From NCBI GenBank assembly GCA_016205995.1, contig JACQSJ010000050.1, positions 1 to 12,084 on the forward strand: a stretch of DNA of 12,084 nt. Direction: 5' to 3'. Source of the DNA: Candidatus Uhrbacteria bacterium. GTDB lineage: Bacteria > Patescibacteriota > Patescibacteriia > UBA9934 > GWF2-40-263. A model generated the notes under the pieces. The model saw only the letters and a list, made by a program, of their open reading frames with translations, made no database searches and had not been told where the DNA came from. A program made the translations under genes and the position numbers. The number at the start of each line of letters is the position of its first letter. Within the stretch, counting starts at the first letter, position 1. This document shows, in pieces, positions 11,933 through 12,084 of this stretch.

Positions 11933-12084
11933 ATGAACATTGGAATTCTCATTTTCTCCGAGCCTCGTGACGAAGTATTCGCGGGTGCGGACCAACTCAT
12001 CGAGGTGGGACAGCGCGCCGGCCATACCGTGAAAAAGCTCTATGAGCCGCACCTTTCTTTCGTTTGTCATCCCGAGGAGCGTAG
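11933..12084 (+). CDS. N-terminal fragment, possibly RimK-like ATP-grasp ligase
   Basis: Fifty codons are visible before the window ends. The start MNIGILIFSEPRDEVF, then QLIEVGQRAGHTVKKLYEP, reads as a beta strand, helix and second strand, resembling the N-terminal domain of RimK-type alpha-L-glutamate ligases (a strand such as KIGIL, then a helix leading into GHEV). That identification is tentative; no ATP-grasp motif is within view. Immediately after LSF the frame enters repeat B and reads VCHPEER, so this gene too carries an embedded repeat, or is broken by it just past the edge. It starts 25 nt after dus on the same strand. Confidence 0.55.
   Translation, partial: MNIGILIFSEPRDEVFAGADQLIEVGQRAGHTVKKLYEPHLSFVCHPEER
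12066..12084 (+). repeat. Partial palindromic repeat B at the window edge
   Basis: GTCATCCCGAGGAGCGTAG, cut by the edge. Its first ten bases equal the 5' arm of the copy in dus, and both are preceded by TTT. It is read in the same frame (CHP...) as in dus. Confidence 0.7.

Noticed and set aside
1..12084. CRISPR array, tRNA or rRNA genes, insertion sequence
   Set aside because: No regularly spaced repeats, cloverleaf, rRNA-like stretch or transposase was seen on either strand.

Overview
The window carries eleven protein-coding genes and no RNA gene. Most lie on the minus strand, with two genes on the plus strand at the right end. Gene content and style suggest a streamlined bacterium of the Candidate Phyla Radiation (Patescibacteria). 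The signs are a reduced type IV pilus cluster, a VKOR plus DsbA-like oxidation pair, a beta-CASP RNase, nearly no spacers, and many ATGA start/stop overlaps. TGA acts as a stop codon throughout, which argues against the lineages that recode TGA (Gracilibacteria, Absconditabacteria). The phylum call is an inference from family resemblance; no marker tree was possible.

Layout in transcription order on the minus strand. (1) 10723-8545: membrane-anchored DsbA-like thioredoxin, VKOR, then a beta-CASP metallo-RNase, all joined by ATGA overlaps. (2) 8488-4789: lepA (EF4), a 31-residue single-pass membrane peptide that is easily missed, then recJ, joined by ATGA and TAATG overlaps. (3) 4701-4297: an RNase H-like protein. 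(4) 4273-2273: pilM, a degenerate receiver-domain protein and a type IV prepilin, closed by an intrinsic terminator. (5) 2218-1: prepilin peptidase and NAD-dependent DNA ligase (ligA, cut by the window edge). On the plus strand, a tRNA-dihydrouridine synthase (10777-11907) diverges from group 1 and is followed by the start of another gene, possibly RimK/ATP-grasp-like.

Functionally, the window combines DNA repair and processing (LigA, RecJ, RNase H), translation and RNA metabolism (LepA, Dus, beta-CASP RNase) and a surface-pilus module (PilM, receiver, pilin, prepilin peptidase). The extracytoplasmic disulfide pair is a plausible folding partner for the pilin, which has six cysteines.

The most unusual feature is a set of short palindromic repeats that sit inside conserved genes. 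Four copies of a C/G-rich element (9-bp stem, 3-nt loop, G-rich tail) occur. Two are in frame within ligA and lepA, in the same orientation and reading register; one supplies the recJ stop codon; one forms a hairpin just upstream of the rnhA start. A second element (GTCATCCCGA...TCGGGATGAC) is in frame within dus, and its first 19 bases reappear in the same frame in the last gene. This resembles protein-embedded repeats such as the Rickettsia palindromic elements. Several -10 boxes also lie so close to start codons that leaderless or nearly leaderless mRNAs are predicted.
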